NCBI GenBank assembly: GCA_900314535.1
Contig: OMVT01000003.1
Location: 25,378 to 89,377, forward strand
From: an uncultured Olsenella sp.
GTDB taxonomy: Bacteria; Actinomycetota; Coriobacteriia; Coriobacteriales; Atopobiaceae
DNA: 64,000 bases
Direction of reading: 5' to 3'
Below are positions 48,797-57,601 of this stretch, in pieces. The notes below the pieces were generated by a model. That model was not told the DNA's origin. It made no database searches and saw nothing but the letters and a program-made list of their open reading frames with translations. The position numbers and the translations under genes are program-made. The stretch's first letter is position 1. Every line of letters begins with the position of its first letter.

Positions 48797-49762
48797 ATGG
48801 GAGAAACCAGGCAGGTAGTCGCGCTCGATATCGGCGGCACGAAGATTGCATCGGCTCTCGTGACCTTCAAGGAGGGCGAGCGTCCTGAAGTATCGCTTTA
48901 CGGGAAGGTGCCGACCGAGGCGAAGCGTGGCGGCAAGGTCGTGCTGCAGCATGCCATCGAGTCTGCCCGCCGTGTCATCGACGCAGCTGATGGCAGGGTC
49001 TTCGGCATCGGCGTCTCGTCCGGCGGCGTCATCGATCCTGCGACCGGCAATGTCACCTATGCAAACGATATGATGCCGGGCTGGGGCGGCACGCACCTCG
49101 GAGCCGAGCTCCATGCCATCTTCGGCGTTCCCGTCAAGGTCATGAACGATGTCCATGCCCACGCCTTCGGCGAGGCGTTCTGGGGTGCGGGCTTCGGCAA
49201 GACGAGTACGCTTGTCTGTGCGGTCGGCACCGGCATCGGCGGCGCCTATGTCGAGCGTGGCCACATCATGCTTGGCGCACACTCCGAGGCAGGACACATC
49301 GGACATGTCGCCTGCACGGATGCTGCAGGCATCCCCTGCTCCTGCGGAGCGACGGGACACCTCGAGCCCATCGCCGCAGGCCCTGGCATCATCGAGCGCT
49401 ACCTCGAGCTCGGCGGACGCCGCACGCTCGACGACGGAACGCCGGTCGATGGCGCCTACATCTCCGAAGCCGCAGAGTCCGGCGACGAGGCGGCTATCGC
49501 TGCCGAGGAGCGCTCGGGACATGCTATCGGCGAGGTCCTGGCCTCGATGGTCAACATGTTCGATCCGGACTGCGTGATCCTCTCTGGCTCCGTCGCAAAA
49601 TCTGGCCCTGTCTGGCACAAGGCCATGCAGAAGGGCTGGTCCGAGACGGTCATGCCGCCGGTCTCGAAGACTCCTGTCGTCGACGGTGCGCTCGGAGACG
49701 ATGCACCCTTGATCGGTGCCGCGCAGAACGTGCTCCAGTCTGCCTACGTCGACATTGCCTAA
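48797..49762 (+). CDS. nanK: ROK-family sugar kinase, probably N-acetylmannosamine kinase
   Basis: A 321-residue ROK kinase. The phosphate loop DIGGTKIASALV is N-terminal, NDVHAHAFGE carries the catalytic Asp, and GTGIGGAYV is the second loop. The zinc motif reads GHIGHVACTDAAGIPCSCGATGHLE. The usual CxCGxxGCxE is CSCGATGHLE here, with His in place of the third Cys. It lies between nanA and nanE, which makes ManNAc the likely substrate. Confidence 0.83.
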   Translation: MGETRQVVALDIGGTKIASALVTFKEGERPEVSLYGKVPTEAKRGGKVVLQHAIESARRVIDAADGRVFGIGVSSGGVIDPATGNVTYANDMMPGWGGTHLGAELHAIFGVPVKVMNDVHAHAFGEAFWGAGFGKTSTLVCAVGTGIGGAYVERGHIMLGAHSEAGHIGHVACTDAAGIPCSCGATGHLEPIAAGPGIIERYLELGGRRTLDDGTPVDGAYISEAAESGDEAAIAAEERSGHAIGEVLASMVNMFDPDCVILSGSVAKSGPVWHKAMQKGWSETVMPPVSKTPVVDGALGDDAPLIGAAQNVLQSAYVDIA

Positions 49763-49773
49763 GGAGGGCTCAT

Positions 49774-50463
49774 ATGGAAATCGCGCCTTTGGTTCAGTCG
49801 CTCAAAGGCAAGCTCATTGTCTCGGTCCAGGCCTATCCTGGAGAGCCTCTTCGCCATCCCGAGACCATGGCACAGATGGCAGAGGCCTGCGAGCAGGGAG
49901 GATGCGCTGCCATCCGCTGCCAGGGACTCTCCGACATCGCTGCCATCAAGGGCAGGGTCGAGATCCCCGTCATCGGCCTCTGGAAGGAAGGGCATGAGGG
50001 GGTCTACATCACGCCGACGCTGCGCCATGCCATTGCCTGCGTGAACGCGGGCGCCGACATCGTCGCACTCGATGCGACCGACCGTCCCCGCCCGGACGGA
50101 AGGACCTTCGCAGAGACGGTCCGCGACCTGCGTGCCCAGTGCGAGACCCTTGTCATGGCAGACTGCATGACTATCGAGGACATCAGGAATGCCGTCGAGG
50201 TCGGCTGCGACATCGTCTCGACGACGCTTTCGCACAACAAGCCGGCCATCCAGACGACGATGGATGAAGGACCGGATATCGCCCTGCTCCAGGAGGCGAC
50301 CCACGAGTTCCCGGGCCTGCCCATCGTCTGCGAGGGCCATGTCCATACACCGGCCGATGCAAAGGCTGCAAAGGATGCAGGCGCCTGGGCCGTAGTCGTC
50401 GGCACGGGCATCACGCACCCGACGAGCCTCACGAAGTGGTTCCGTGCCGCGATGGAGGCCTGA
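49774..50463 (+). CDS. nanE: N-acetylmannosamine-6-phosphate 2-epimerase
   Basis: A 229-residue TIM barrel that turns ManNAc-6-P into GlcNAc-6-P. Typical segments: LIVSVQAYPGEPLRHPE, GCAAIRCQG, IPVIGLWKEG..GVYITPT, GADIVALDATDRPRP, MADCMT, and the phosphate end VVVGTGITHPTSLTKWF. This gene is the clearest evidence that the island is for sialic acid or ManNAc use. The onward enzymes NagA and NagB are not in the window. Confidence 0.95.
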   Translation: MEIAPLVQSLKGKLIVSVQAYPGEPLRHPETMAQMAEACEQGGCAAIRCQGLSDIAAIKGRVEIPVIGLWKEGHEGVYITPTLRHAIACVNAGADIVALDATDRPRPDGRTFAETVRDLRAQCETLVMADCMTIEDIRNAVEVGCDIVSTTLSHNKPAIQTTMDEGPDIALLQEATHEFPGLPIVCEGHVHTPADAKAAKDAGAWAVVVGTGITHPTSLTKWFRAAMEA

Positions 50464-50488
50464 TTCCATCCGGCATATCTCCCCTTGG

Positions 50489-50520
50489 CAGCCCTGCAGC
50501 TCGTGTGAGTTGCGGGGCTG
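50489..50520 (+). terminator. Hairpin after nanE
   Basis: A 14-bp stem with two G-U pairs: CAGCCCTGCAGCTC (50489-50502) and GAGTTGCGGGGCTG (50507-50520), with loop GTGT. There is no long T run. A second small stem follows (TGTCCC with GGGACA). It probably ends or attenuates the nan transcript before the oxidoreductase gene. Confidence 0.55.
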
Positions 50521-50586
50521 TCCCTATGCTGGGACAGGTATCCGCTAGACTGAAGGCAGGAAAAGCTATCGGAAAGGCGGCCTGAA

Positions 50587-51669
50587 GTGAAAAGAGGCAA
50601 GGCGCTCGATGCGGCGCAGGCGGCAGATGCAGCCTTCGAGGAAGTCAGGAACCAGCCATTCCCGGATGATGTCTTCACGGCTCCCGACCTCAGATGGGCT
50701 GTTGTCGGCTGCGGCGTGATTGCGCATCAGATGGCAGAGTCGTTTGCGCTGGCAGGCAGGAAGCTCACGGGTGTCTGGAACAGGACCGAGAGCAAGGCCG
50801 AGGCCTTCGCCGAGAAGTACGGCGTCGAGAAGGTCTACTCCACGTTCGAGGAGCTCTGCACAGATCCTGCCATCCAGGCAGTCTATATCACGACGCCGCA
50901 CAACACGCACATCCGCTATCTCAGAGGCGCCCTTGCTGCCGGCAAGCATGTGCTCTGCGAGAAGTCGATCACGCTCAATACGGAGGAGCTCGAAGAGGCA
51001 CGCGCGCTGGCGAAGGAGCACCAGGTCCAGCTCATGGATGCGACGACGATCCTCCATATGCCGCTCTATCGAGAGCTGCTTCAGCGTGCCCGTGCCGGCG
51101 AGTTCGGCCGCATGAATATCGCGCAGGTGGCCTTCGGCAGCTACAAGGAATACGGCAACCTCAAGAACCGCTTCTGGAACAGGAGCCTTGCAGGCGGCGC
51201 GATGCTCGATATCGGCGTCTATGCGCTCACGATCATGCGCCTCTTCATGGAGAGTGCGCCTCGAGAAGTCGTCTCGCTCGGAAATCTTGCAGAGACGGGC
51301 GTCGATGAGACAGGAGGCATCGTCTGCAGGAACCAGGAGGGCCAGCTCGGCGTTATCTCGCTCACGCTCCACTCGAAGCAGCCGAAGCGTGCCGTGCTCT
51401 CGTTCGACCGCTGCTACATCGAGATCATGGACTATCCTCGCGCTGACAAGGCAGAGATCGTCTGGACCGAGGATGGCAGGCACGAGGAGGTCGCAGCAGG
51501 TGTTGAAGGCTATGCCTTGGACTACGAGGCAGCAGATCTCGAGCGTGCCGTGGCAGGGGACGAAGAGGCTCAGGGCCTCATCGGCTATGCGTCCGATGTG
51601 ATGAAGATCATGACGGAAACAAGAAGGGCATGGGGTGTCGTCTACCCTGAAGAGGAAAAGAAGGACTAG
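50587..51669 (+). CDS. Gfo/Idh/MocA-family oxidoreductase
   Basis: A 360-residue NAD(P)-dependent oxidoreductase. GTG 50587 follows GAAAGGCGG. An unusual polar leader of about 35 residues precedes the Rossmann motif WAVVGCGVIAHQMAE. The family Lys motif usually EKP is EKSITLN here, and the substrate-domain GGAMLDIGVYAL is clear. Next to nan genes it may be a 2,7-anhydro-Neu5Ac or other sialic acid-modifying oxidoreductase, because such enzymes (NanOx/YjhC) belong to this family. A general sugar dehydrogenase remains equally possible. The hairpin at 50489 suggests at least partly separate expression. Confidence 0.8.
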   Translation: MKRGKALDAAQAADAAFEEVRNQPFPDDVFTAPDLRWAVVGCGVIAHQMAESFALAGRKLTGVWNRTESKAEAFAEKYGVEKVYSTFEELCTDPAIQAVYITTPHNTHIRYLRGALAAGKHVLCEKSITLNTEELEEARALAKEHQVQLMDATTILHMPLYRELLQRARAGEFGRMNIAQVAFGSYKEYGNLKNRFWNRSLAGGAMLDIGVYALTIMRLFMESAPREVVSLGNLAETGVDETGGIVCRNQEGQLGVISLTLHSKQPKRAVLSFDRCYIEIMDYPRADKAEIVWTEDGRHEEVAAGVEGYALDYEAADLERAVAGDEEAQGLIGYASDVMKIMTETRRAWGVVYPEEEKKD

Positions 51670-51689
51670 CCAGAAAGAAGGACAAGGGC

Positions 51690-52625
51690 ATGGACAAGGC
51701 AGGGCAGCAGATGCGTGCGGCCGAAGCGGCAGCACGCGTGCCTGACATCGTGATCATCACGGGCATGAGCGGATCTGGGCGCACGCAGGCCCTCCATGCC
51801 TTCGAGGATATGGGCTACTACTGCCTCGACAACCTGCCGCCGCGCCTCATCCTCCAGCTTGCCCAGCTTGTCGGGATCAACTCCGGCGTCGGAAGGCATC
51901 TTGCGGTCACGAGCGACCTTCGGAGCCAGGGTCTCTTCGAGGAGCTCTCGGATGCGCTGACGCAGCTTTCTGCCCATGAGCTCACGTACAAGGTGGTCTT
52001 TCTCGAGGCATCGGACGAGGTGCTGATCCGCCGCTACAAGGAGAACAGAAGAAGGCATCCTCTGGCCTTCGAGGGGGAGAGCCTCGAGCATGCTATCGAG
52101 CGCGAGCGCAAGCAGCTCGAGAAGGCGAAGGATGTGGCCGATCTTGTGATCGACACATCGCACATGAGGACATCGGTGCTGCGCTCGCAGCTCCAGCATG
52201 CGTTCTCCGACCTTTCCGACCAGCAGCTCATGGATGTCACGGTCTTCTCGTTCGGCTTCAAGTACGGGATGCCGGCAGAGGCCGACCTCATGATCGACGT
52301 GCGCTTCCTGCCGAACCCGTTCTACGACCCTGAGATGCGCCATCTCACGGGCCTTGACCCCAAGGTCAGGGACTACGTCCTCGACAATCCGAAGACGAAG
52401 GAGTTCCTGAAGGCATGGTGCCGCCTTCTGGATGTTGTGATGCCGGGATATGTGGCTGAAGGCAAGCCCCAGCTCTCGATCGCGGTCGGCTGCACGGGCG
52501 GCCAGCACCGCTCGGTCGCTCTTGCAGAGGCGACGGCGAACTACCTCAAGAGCATCGGCTACAAGGTGACGATCGCGCACCGTGACCTGCCGCGCGCAGA
52601 TGTCGTCCAGAACAAGGGAATGTAG
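51690..52625 (+). CDS. rapZ: RapZ, RNase adapter / nucleotide-binding protein
   Basis: A 311-residue protein of the RapZ/YvcJ family. The P-loop is GMSGSGRTQ (Arg instead of the usual Lys, as in other actinobacterial members), followed by DMGYYCLDNLPP. The C-terminal domain carries CTGGQHRSVALAE. In enterobacteria RapZ controls GlmS via small RNAs. In Gram-positives the role is less clear but also linked to cell-wall amino sugars. It normally sits in rapZ-yvcK-whiA; here whiA follows after two bases and yvcK is missing. Confidence 0.93.
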   Translation: MDKAGQQMRAAEAAARVPDIVIITGMSGSGRTQALHAFEDMGYYCLDNLPPRLILQLAQLVGINSGVGRHLAVTSDLRSQGLFEELSDALTQLSAHELTYKVVFLEASDEVLIRRYKENRRRHPLAFEGESLEHAIERERKQLEKAKDVADLVIDTSHMRTSVLRSQLQHAFSDLSDQQLMDVTVFSFGFKYGMPAEADLMIDVRFLPNPFYDPEMRHLTGLDPKVRDYVLDNPKTKEFLKAWCRLLDVVMPGYVAEGKPQLSIAVGCTGGQHRSVALAEATANYLKSIGYKVTIAHRDLPRADVVQNKGM

Positions 52626-52627
52626 CC

Positions 52628-53596
52628 ATGTCATTCACGGCTGAGGTCAAAGACGAGCTTTCGCGCCAGGAGGGCACGTGCGACATGTGCCCCTTTGCCG
52701 AGCTTGCGGCCTTGATCCGCGTCTCGGGGAGCCTCTCCTTCTCCGGGCAGGGGAGATATGCAATCCGCATCTCGACCGAGACCGGTGCCGTCGCACGCAC
52801 GGTCGTGAAGTACACGCACAAGCTCCTCGACCTCGATACGTCGCTTACGGTCCGTCACTCCGTGCTCCACAAGACGAGGAACTACCTGATCGAGATACCG
52901 GACCAGCCAGAGCTTGCAGACGATCTCGTGACCTTGGGCATCCTTGTGCCGGGGCATGGGCTTGCGCAAGGCTTGCCCGACCATCTCCTGACGCGGCAGT
53001 GCTGCCGGAATGCATTCCTCAGAGGGGCATTCATGGCGGGAGGCTTCATTGCAGATCCGAGAGGCGACTTCCATCTCGAGATTGCCGTCACAGGAGAGGA
53101 CCTTGCCCAAGGCATCGTCTCCCTCATGGAGACCGTCGGCGTGACAGCGAGGCTCAACCGCCGCCGCGGCGCCTTTGCAATCTATCTCAAGAGCTTCGAG
53201 GACATCGTGCGCCTGCTCGAGGCCATGGGGGCTCAGCGCTCGGCCCATGCGGTCGAGGCCGTTCGGCGCATGAAGTCGGTCAAGAATGATGTGAACCGCC
53301 GCGTGAATGCGGAGATCGCCAACTCGAACAGATCGTCCGATGCCGCTGTTCAGCAGCTTGCACTCATCAACGAGGCAGAAGAGCTCATAGGACTTCGGCA
53401 CCTGCCGCCGGCTATCCGCGAGTTCTGCCGTGTGCGGCGTGCCTACCCCGAGCTCCCGCTTTCGGCCTTAGGACAGCAGTGCACGCCTCCGGCTTCGAAA
53501 TCTGCCCTCTATCACAGGCTTCTGCGCCTCGAGGCGCTTGTAAAGGAAGCCCGCGGGGACGCGCCTGATGAGACGGATGAGAAGAGCCGCTCATAG
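52628..53596 (+). CDS. whiA: WhiA, sporulation/cell-division transcription regulator
   Basis: A 322-residue DNA-binding protein. The N-terminal domain resembles LAGLIDADG endonucleases (SFTAEVKDELSRQEG, AFLRGAFMAGGFIADP, YHLE-like segment). The C-terminal helix-turn-helix includes NRRVNAEIANSNRSSDAAVQQL and LRHLPPAIREFCRVR...PELPLSALG. In actinobacteria it controls development and division genes; in Firmicutes it affects division. Length is normal. Confidence 0.95.
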   Translation: MSFTAEVKDELSRQEGTCDMCPFAELAALIRVSGSLSFSGQGRYAIRISTETGAVARTVVKYTHKLLDLDTSLTVRHSVLHKTRNYLIEIPDQPELADDLVTLGILVPGHGLAQGLPDHLLTRQCCRNAFLRGAFMAGGFIADPRGDFHLEIAVTGEDLAQGIVSLMETVGVTARLNRRRGAFAIYLKSFEDIVRLLEAMGAQRSAHAVEAVRRMKSVKNDVNRRVNAEIANSNRSSDAAVQQLALINEAEELIGLRHLPPAIREFCRVRRAYPELPLSALGQQCTPPASKSALYHRLLRLEALVKEARGDAPDETDEKSRS

Positions 53597-53610
53597 CGGC
53601 TGAGCTGCCG

Positions 53611-53635
53611 CCCGCCGATTGCGGGGTAGATTTTT
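53611..53635 (+). terminator. Weak terminator after whiA
   Basis: CCCGC (53611-53615) and GCGGG (53621-53625) form a short stem, followed by GTAGATTTTT. A second 7-bp hairpin (AGCCGCT/AGCGGCT) overlaps the whiA stop codon. Together they may end the rapZ-whiA transcript before the separately controlled gap gene. Confidence 0.4.
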
Positions 53636-53701
53636 GGCTGCTTGATGCATTGCGTCTTCAAAGAATGGACACAATTCTTCTGACCTGCGGTTTTGTCTTG
53701 A

Positions 53702-53760
53702 GCGAGACGGAAAGGAGGTCTTGTATGTCTACGCATCCGTAGACATTTGAGTCGTCTCGC
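53702..53760 (+). promoter_or_regulatory. Nested inverted repeats in the gap leader
   Basis: The inner 22-bp palindrome has arms ATGTCTACG (53725-53733) and CGTAGACAT (53738-53746). The outer arms are GCGAGACG (53702-53709) and CGTCTCGC (53753-53760). A TTGAGC-N17-TTGTAT arrangement (53698-53726) could be a weak promoter overlapping the palindrome. Both repeats lie 120-180 bases before gap and could be a repressor site or a structured leader. Confidence 0.5.
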
Positions 53761-53883
53761 ACCCGATTTTCGAACGGTCTCAAGATAATCCGAATAGAGT
53801 CAGACATTTAGCGGTAACATTCCAATTGGAAGAAGGTCAGTGGCGGAGAGAAGCTCCGGCACGACCTCGCGAAAGGAGAAAGC

Positions 53884-54909
53884 ATGGCAGTTAAGGTTGC
53901 TATCAACGGCTTTGGTCGTATCGGTCGTCTGGCATTCCGCCAGATGTTCGGTCACGAGGGCTCTGAGATCGTTGCAATCAACGATCTGACCTCCCCGGAG
54001 ATGCTTGCATACCTGCTGAAGTATGACTCCACGCAGGGCAACTACTCCCGCAACCATGAGGTGACCGCTGGCGAGGACTCCATCACGGTTGACGGCAAGA
54101 CCATCAAGATCTACAAGGAGGCTGACGCCAACAACCTGCCTTGGGGCGAGCTCGGCGTCGACGTCGTCCTCGAGTGCACCGGCTTCTACACCTCCAAGGC
54201 AAAGGCTCAGGCTCACCTGAACGCTGGCGCCAAGAAGGTCGTCATCTCCGCTCCTGCAGGCAACGACCTCAAGACGATCGTCTACAACGTCAACCACGAG
54301 ACGCTGACCGCTGACGACGATATCATCTCCGCTGCTTCCTGCACGACCAACTGCCTTGCTCCTATGGCAAAGGGCCTCAACGACTACGCTCCGATCGTCT
54401 CCGGCATCATGACGACGATCCACGCTTACACCGGCGACCAGATGATCCTCGACGGCCCGCAGCGCAAGGGCAACTTCCGTCGTTCCCGTGCTGGCGCAGA
54501 GAACATCGTCCCGAACACCACCGGTGCTGCAAAGGCAATCGGCCTTGTTCTTCCTGAGCTCAACGGCAAGCTCATCGGCGCTGCTCAGCGCGTTCCGACG
54601 CCGACCGGCTCCCTCACCAACCTCTATGCTGTCGTCAACAAGGAGGTCACGGTCGAGGGCGTCAACGCTGCAATGAAGGCTTACTCTGAGCAGATTCCGG
54701 AGACCTTCGGCTACAACGAGGACCAGATCGTGTCCCGCGATATCGTCGGCATGACCTACGGCTCCCTCTTCGACGCAACGCAGACCATGGTCAACCCGCT
54801 CGGCAACGGCCAGAGCCTCGTCCAGGTCACCTCTTGGTACGACAACGAGAACTCCTTCACGTCCCAGATGGTCCGCACCATCAAGTACTTCGAGAAGTTC
54901 GTCGCCTAA
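53884..54909 (+). CDS. gap: Glyceraldehyde-3-phosphate dehydrogenase
   Basis: A 341-residue glycolytic enzyme. NAD site [17 protein letters not shown]-type residue in AINDLT, catalytic Cys in [10 protein letters not shown], and SWYDNENSF near the end. The ribosome site GAAAGGAG is strong. Codon choice differs from most neighbours (more GCT, GGT and CGT), as expected for a very highly expressed gene. Confidence 0.97.
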   Translation: MAVKVAINGFGRIGRLAFRQMFGHEGSEIVAINDLTSPEMLAYLLKYDSTQGNYSRNHEVTAGEDSITVDGKTIKIYKEADANNLPWGELGVDVVLECTGFYTSKAKAQAHLNAGAKKVVISAPAGNDLKTIVYNVNHETLTADDDIISAASCTTNCLAPMAKGLNDYAPIVSGIMTTIHAYTGDQMILDGPQRKGNFRRSRAGAENIVPNTTGAAKAIGLVLPELNGKLIGAAQRVPTPTGSLTNLYAVVNKEVTVEGVNAAMKAYSEQIPETFGYNEDQIVSRDIVGMTYGSLFDATQTMVNPLGNGQSLVQVTSWYDNENSFTSQMVRTIKYFEKFVA

Positions 54910-54934
54910 GTCGCGTTTCGCACAGAAGTTTGGA

Positions 54935-54975
54935 GGCGCGGTTGCAGCTTTCGGGCCGCGGCCGCGCCTTTTTTT
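54935..54975 (+). terminator. Intrinsic terminator between gap and pgk
   Basis: GGCGCGGTTGC (54935-54945) pairs with GCGGCCGCGCC (54958-54968) over 11 positions with two G-U pairs. Seven T follow at 54969-54975. It is 26 bases after gap and 30 before pgk, so gap can be made in excess and pgk-tpi depend on read-through or a local promoter. Confidence 0.88.
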
Positions 54976-55004
54976 AGGTACGTTTTCCATTAGGAGGAGT
55001 GAAC

Positions 55005-56204
55005 ATGGCTTTCACCAAGAAGACAGTTCGCGACGTCGACGTCGAGGGCAAGCGCGTCCTCATGCGCGTCGACTTCAATGTGCCCCTGAAGGACGGCGTT
55101 GTCACGGATGACACCCGCATCAAGGCCGCTATCCCGACGATCAAGTATCTGAAGGAGCACGGTGCCGGCATCGTGCTCATGAGCCATCTCGGCCGCCCCA
55201 AGGGCGATGGCCCCGAGCCCGAGCTCTCCCTCAAGCCTGCAGCCGAGAAGCTCGCTGAGCTCACTGGCTACGACGTGAAGTTCGTCGACGACACCTACGG
55301 CGAGAAGGCTGAGAAGGCCGTCTCCGAGGTCAAGCCGGGCGACATCCTCGTCCTCGAGAATGTCCGCTTCGACAAGCGCGAGAAGAAGAACGATCCGGAG
55401 ATCGCAAAGAAGCTCGCTTCCTACGGCGATATCTTCGTGCTCGACGCTTTCGGCACGGCTCACCGTGCACAGGGCTCCGTCGTGGGCCCGGCTGCCTACA
55501 TCCCGGCAGTCGCAGGCTTCCTGCTCGAGAAGGAGGTCGACACCCTTACCTCGATCTTCGCTGAGCCTGAGCGTCCGTTCGTCGCAATCGTCGGCGGCTC
55601 CAAGGTTTCCTCCAAGATCGGCGTTCTCGATCACCTGATCGACTCTGCTGACACCCTCATCATCGGTGGCGGCATGGCCTACACGTTCTTCCTGGCTCAG
55701 GGCCACTCCGTCGGCACCTCCCTCAAGGAAGAGGACTGGGTCGACCGCGCCAAGGAGATGCTCGAGAAGGCAGAGAAGAAGGGCGTCAAGGTCCTGCTTC
55801 CGGTCGACAACGTCGTTGCCGATCACTTCGGCGAGGACGCAAAGGGCGAGGTTGTCGAATCCGACAACATCCCCGACGACCGCATGGGCATGGACATCGG
55901 CCCGAAGACCGAGAAGCTCTTCGCCGATGCCATCAAGGGCGCCAAGACGGTGTTCTGGAATGGCCCGATGGGCGTCTTCGAGTTCGACCAGTTCGCACAT
56001 GGCACCGAGGCAGTCGCCCGTGCCGTTGCTGAGGTCAAGGCACTCGGCGGCACGTCCATCATCGGTGGCGGCGACTCCGTTGCTGCTATCAACAAGTTCA
56101 ACCTGGCCGACAAGATGAGCTGGATCTCCACGGGCGGCGGCGCCTCCATGGAGCTCGTCGAGGGCAAGGCTCTTCCGGGAGTGGAGGCTCTTCTCGATGC
56201 GTAA
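55005..56204 (+). CDS. pgk: Phosphoglycerate kinase
   Basis: A 399-residue enzyme making ATP from 1,3-bisphosphoglycerate. ATG 55005 is seven bases after AGGAGG; an in-frame GTG at 54999 is too close to it. Motifs: [27 protein letters not shown] and the nucleotide-loop GGGDSVAAI. Its last codons overlap tpi by eight bases. Confidence 0.97.
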   Translation: MAFTKKTVRDVDVEGKRVLMRVDFNVPLKDGVVTDDTRIKAAIPTIKYLKEHGAGIVLMSHLGRPKGDGPEPELSLKPAAEKLAELTGYDVKFVDDTYGEKAEKAVSEVKPGDILVLENVRFDKREKKNDPEIAKKLASYGDIFVLDAFGTAHRAQGSVVGPAAYIPAVAGFLLEKEVDTLTSIFAEPERPFVAIVGGSKVSSKIGVLDHLIDSADTLIIGGGMAYTFFLAQGHSVGTSLKEEDWVDRAKEMLEKAEKKGVKVLLPVDNVVADHFGEDAKGEVVESDNIPDDRMGMDIGPKTEKLFADAIKGAKTVFWNGPMGVFEFDQFAHGTEAVARAVAEVKALGGTSIIGGGDSVAAINKFNLADKMSWISTGGGASMELVEGKALPGVEALLDA

Positions 56205-56961
56205 CAGGATGATTGCGGGCAACTGGAAGATGAACAAGACCTATACGGAGGGTGTCGAGCTCGCCGAGGGTCTCGCTTCCGAGCTCAAGGATGGCACGGG
56301 TTCTGTCGACGTCGTCGTCTGCCCGCCGGCAGTCGATCTCAAGGGCGTCTCTGAGGTCATCGAGCAGAAGAAGGCACCGTTCGCTCTTGGTGCACAGAAC
56401 GTCTATTGGGAGGAGTCCGGCGCCTACACCGGAGAGACCGCTCCCGACATGCTGACGAACGTCGGCGCGACGTACTGCATCATCGGCCATTCCGAGCGTC
56501 GTGGCTATTTCCACGAGACCGATGAGGAGATCAACAAGAAGGCCAAGGCCCTCATGGCCCACGGCATCGTCCCCATCAGCTGCTGCGGCGAGCCGCTTGA
56601 GGTCCGCGAGGCCGGCAAGCACGTCGAGTTCGTCGTCGACCAGATCAAGAAGGACACCGAGGGTCTCGAGATCACCGATCCTTCGAAGTACGTTGTCGCG
56701 TACGAGCCGATCTGGGCTATCGGTACCGGAAAGACCGCTACGGCTGACGACGCCCAGGAAGTCTGCGGCGCTATCCGCAAGACCCTCGCCGAGATCTTCG
56801 GCCAGGAGACGGCAGACGGCATCCGCGTCCTCTACGGCGGTTCTGCAAAGCCGAACAACGTGGCCGGCTTCCTCGAGAAGGAGGATGTCGACGGCGCACT
56901 CGTCGGCGGCGCATCGCTCAAGGCCGACTCCTTCGCTGCTATGGTGAAGGCTGCGATGTAG
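56197..56961 (+). CDS. tpiA: Triosephosphate isomerase
   Basis: A 254-residue TIM barrel. GNWKMN (substrate Lys), GHSERR (catalytic His), [14 protein letters not shown] (catalytic Glu and flexible loop), and the phosphate end [11 protein letters not shown]. It starts inside pgk (ATG 56197). Confidence 0.97.
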   Translation: MRNRMIAGNWKMNKTYTEGVELAEGLASELKDGTGSVDVVVCPPAVDLKGVSEVIEQKKAPFALGAQNVYWEESGAYTGETAPDMLTNVGATYCIIGHSERRGYFHETDEEINKKAKALMAHGIVPISCCGEPLEVREAGKHVEFVVDQIKKDTEGLEITDPSKYVVAYEPIWAIGTGKTATADDAQEVCGAIRKTLAEIFGQETADGIRVLYGGSAKPNNVAGFLEKEDVDGALVGGASLKADSFAAMVKAAM

Positions 56962-56985
56962 CATCTGCTGCATGTAGCATTTCTG

Positions 56986-57018
56986 GCGCTCCCTCGCCTT
57001 CCAGTGGTGGGGGAGCGC
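56986..57018 (+). terminator. Terminator-like hairpin after tpi
   Basis: GCGCTCCCTCGCC (56986-56998) pairs with GGTGGGGGAGCGC (57006-57018) over 13 positions with two G-U pairs and loop TTCCAGT. Only a short T-rich stretch (TTCTGTGTT) follows. Confidence 0.65.
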
Positions 57019-57087
57019 TTCTGTGTTACACTCATCAATTGTGAATATTGATGTGCTGCATGGCGGCACGTGGGAAAGGCGATATCC

Positions 57088-57336
57088 GTGAGCGTCCTCA
57101 ACATCATCCTCGTGGTGCTTCTGTTCCTGTCCGGCATTGCGACCTGCATCCTCATCCTCATGCATTCCGGCAAGGGAACGGGTGTCTCCGAGCTCATCGC
57201 TTCTTCCATGTACAATGCCTCTGCCGGTTCCGGCATCTGGGAGAAGAACCTCGACAGGCTCACGGTCATCACGTCTCTTGTCTTCATTGCCTGCGTGCTG
57301 ATCATGGCACTGACGTTCCCGCTCGGCACGATCTAA
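57088..57336 (+). CDS. secG: Preprotein translocase subunit SecG
   Basis: An 82-residue membrane protein of the SecYEG channel. It has two helices (LNIILVVLLFLSGIATCILILM and VITSLVFIACVLIMALTF) and the conserved cytoplasmic HSGKGTGVSELIASS..YNASAGSG between them. GTG 57088 is chosen because GAAAGG is nine bases before it; a GTG six codons earlier is in frame. In actinobacteria secG typically follows tpi, as here. Confidence 0.92.
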   Translation: MSVLNIILVVLLFLSGIATCILILMHSGKGTGVSELIASSMYNASAGSGIWEKNLDRLTVITSLVFIACVLIMALTFPLGTI

Positions 57337-57359
57337 GCTCTCATAGCAAGCCCTTCCTC

Positions 57360-57391
57360 ATGCCTGGCACTTCGGTGCCGGGCATTTTTTT
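57360..57391 (+). terminator. Intrinsic terminator after secG
   Basis: ATGCCTGGCAC (57360-57370), loop TTCG, and GTGCCGGGCAT (57375-57385) with one G-U pair. A seven-T tract follows at 57385-57391. A textbook terminator. Confidence 0.92.
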
Positions 57392-57452
57392 GCTGCGGCA
57401 TGTACGGATGCTTGGCCAACTGCATCAGAATTTATGCGCCGTCCATGGACAA

Positions 57453-57469
57453 TTGCATGAAACATGCAA
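57453..57469. promoter_or_regulatory. Small palindrome upstream of the third Dpp system
   Basis: TTGCATG (57453-57459) and CATGCAA (57463-57469) flank AAA. It is about 130 bases before the permease start in the gap 57392-57601, where a promoter must lie. It could be an operator; no clear -35/-10 pair could be fixed. Confidence 0.35.
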
Positions 57470-57601
57470 GGAATGTGCTGCCCCGTGATACAGTGTAAGT
57501 TTGCATGATGCTGGAACGTGACTATGCGTCCGGCAGAGGCACATCTTGTAGGCTTGCCATACCGTAGCCTGTCTCAGGACAGGTGGCTAAGGAGAAGGTC
57601 C

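Noticed and set aside
51690..52625. Walker A Lys replaced by Arg in RapZ as a sign of inactivity
   Set aside because: Arg at this place is common among actinobacterial RapZ proteins, so it is not a loss of function.
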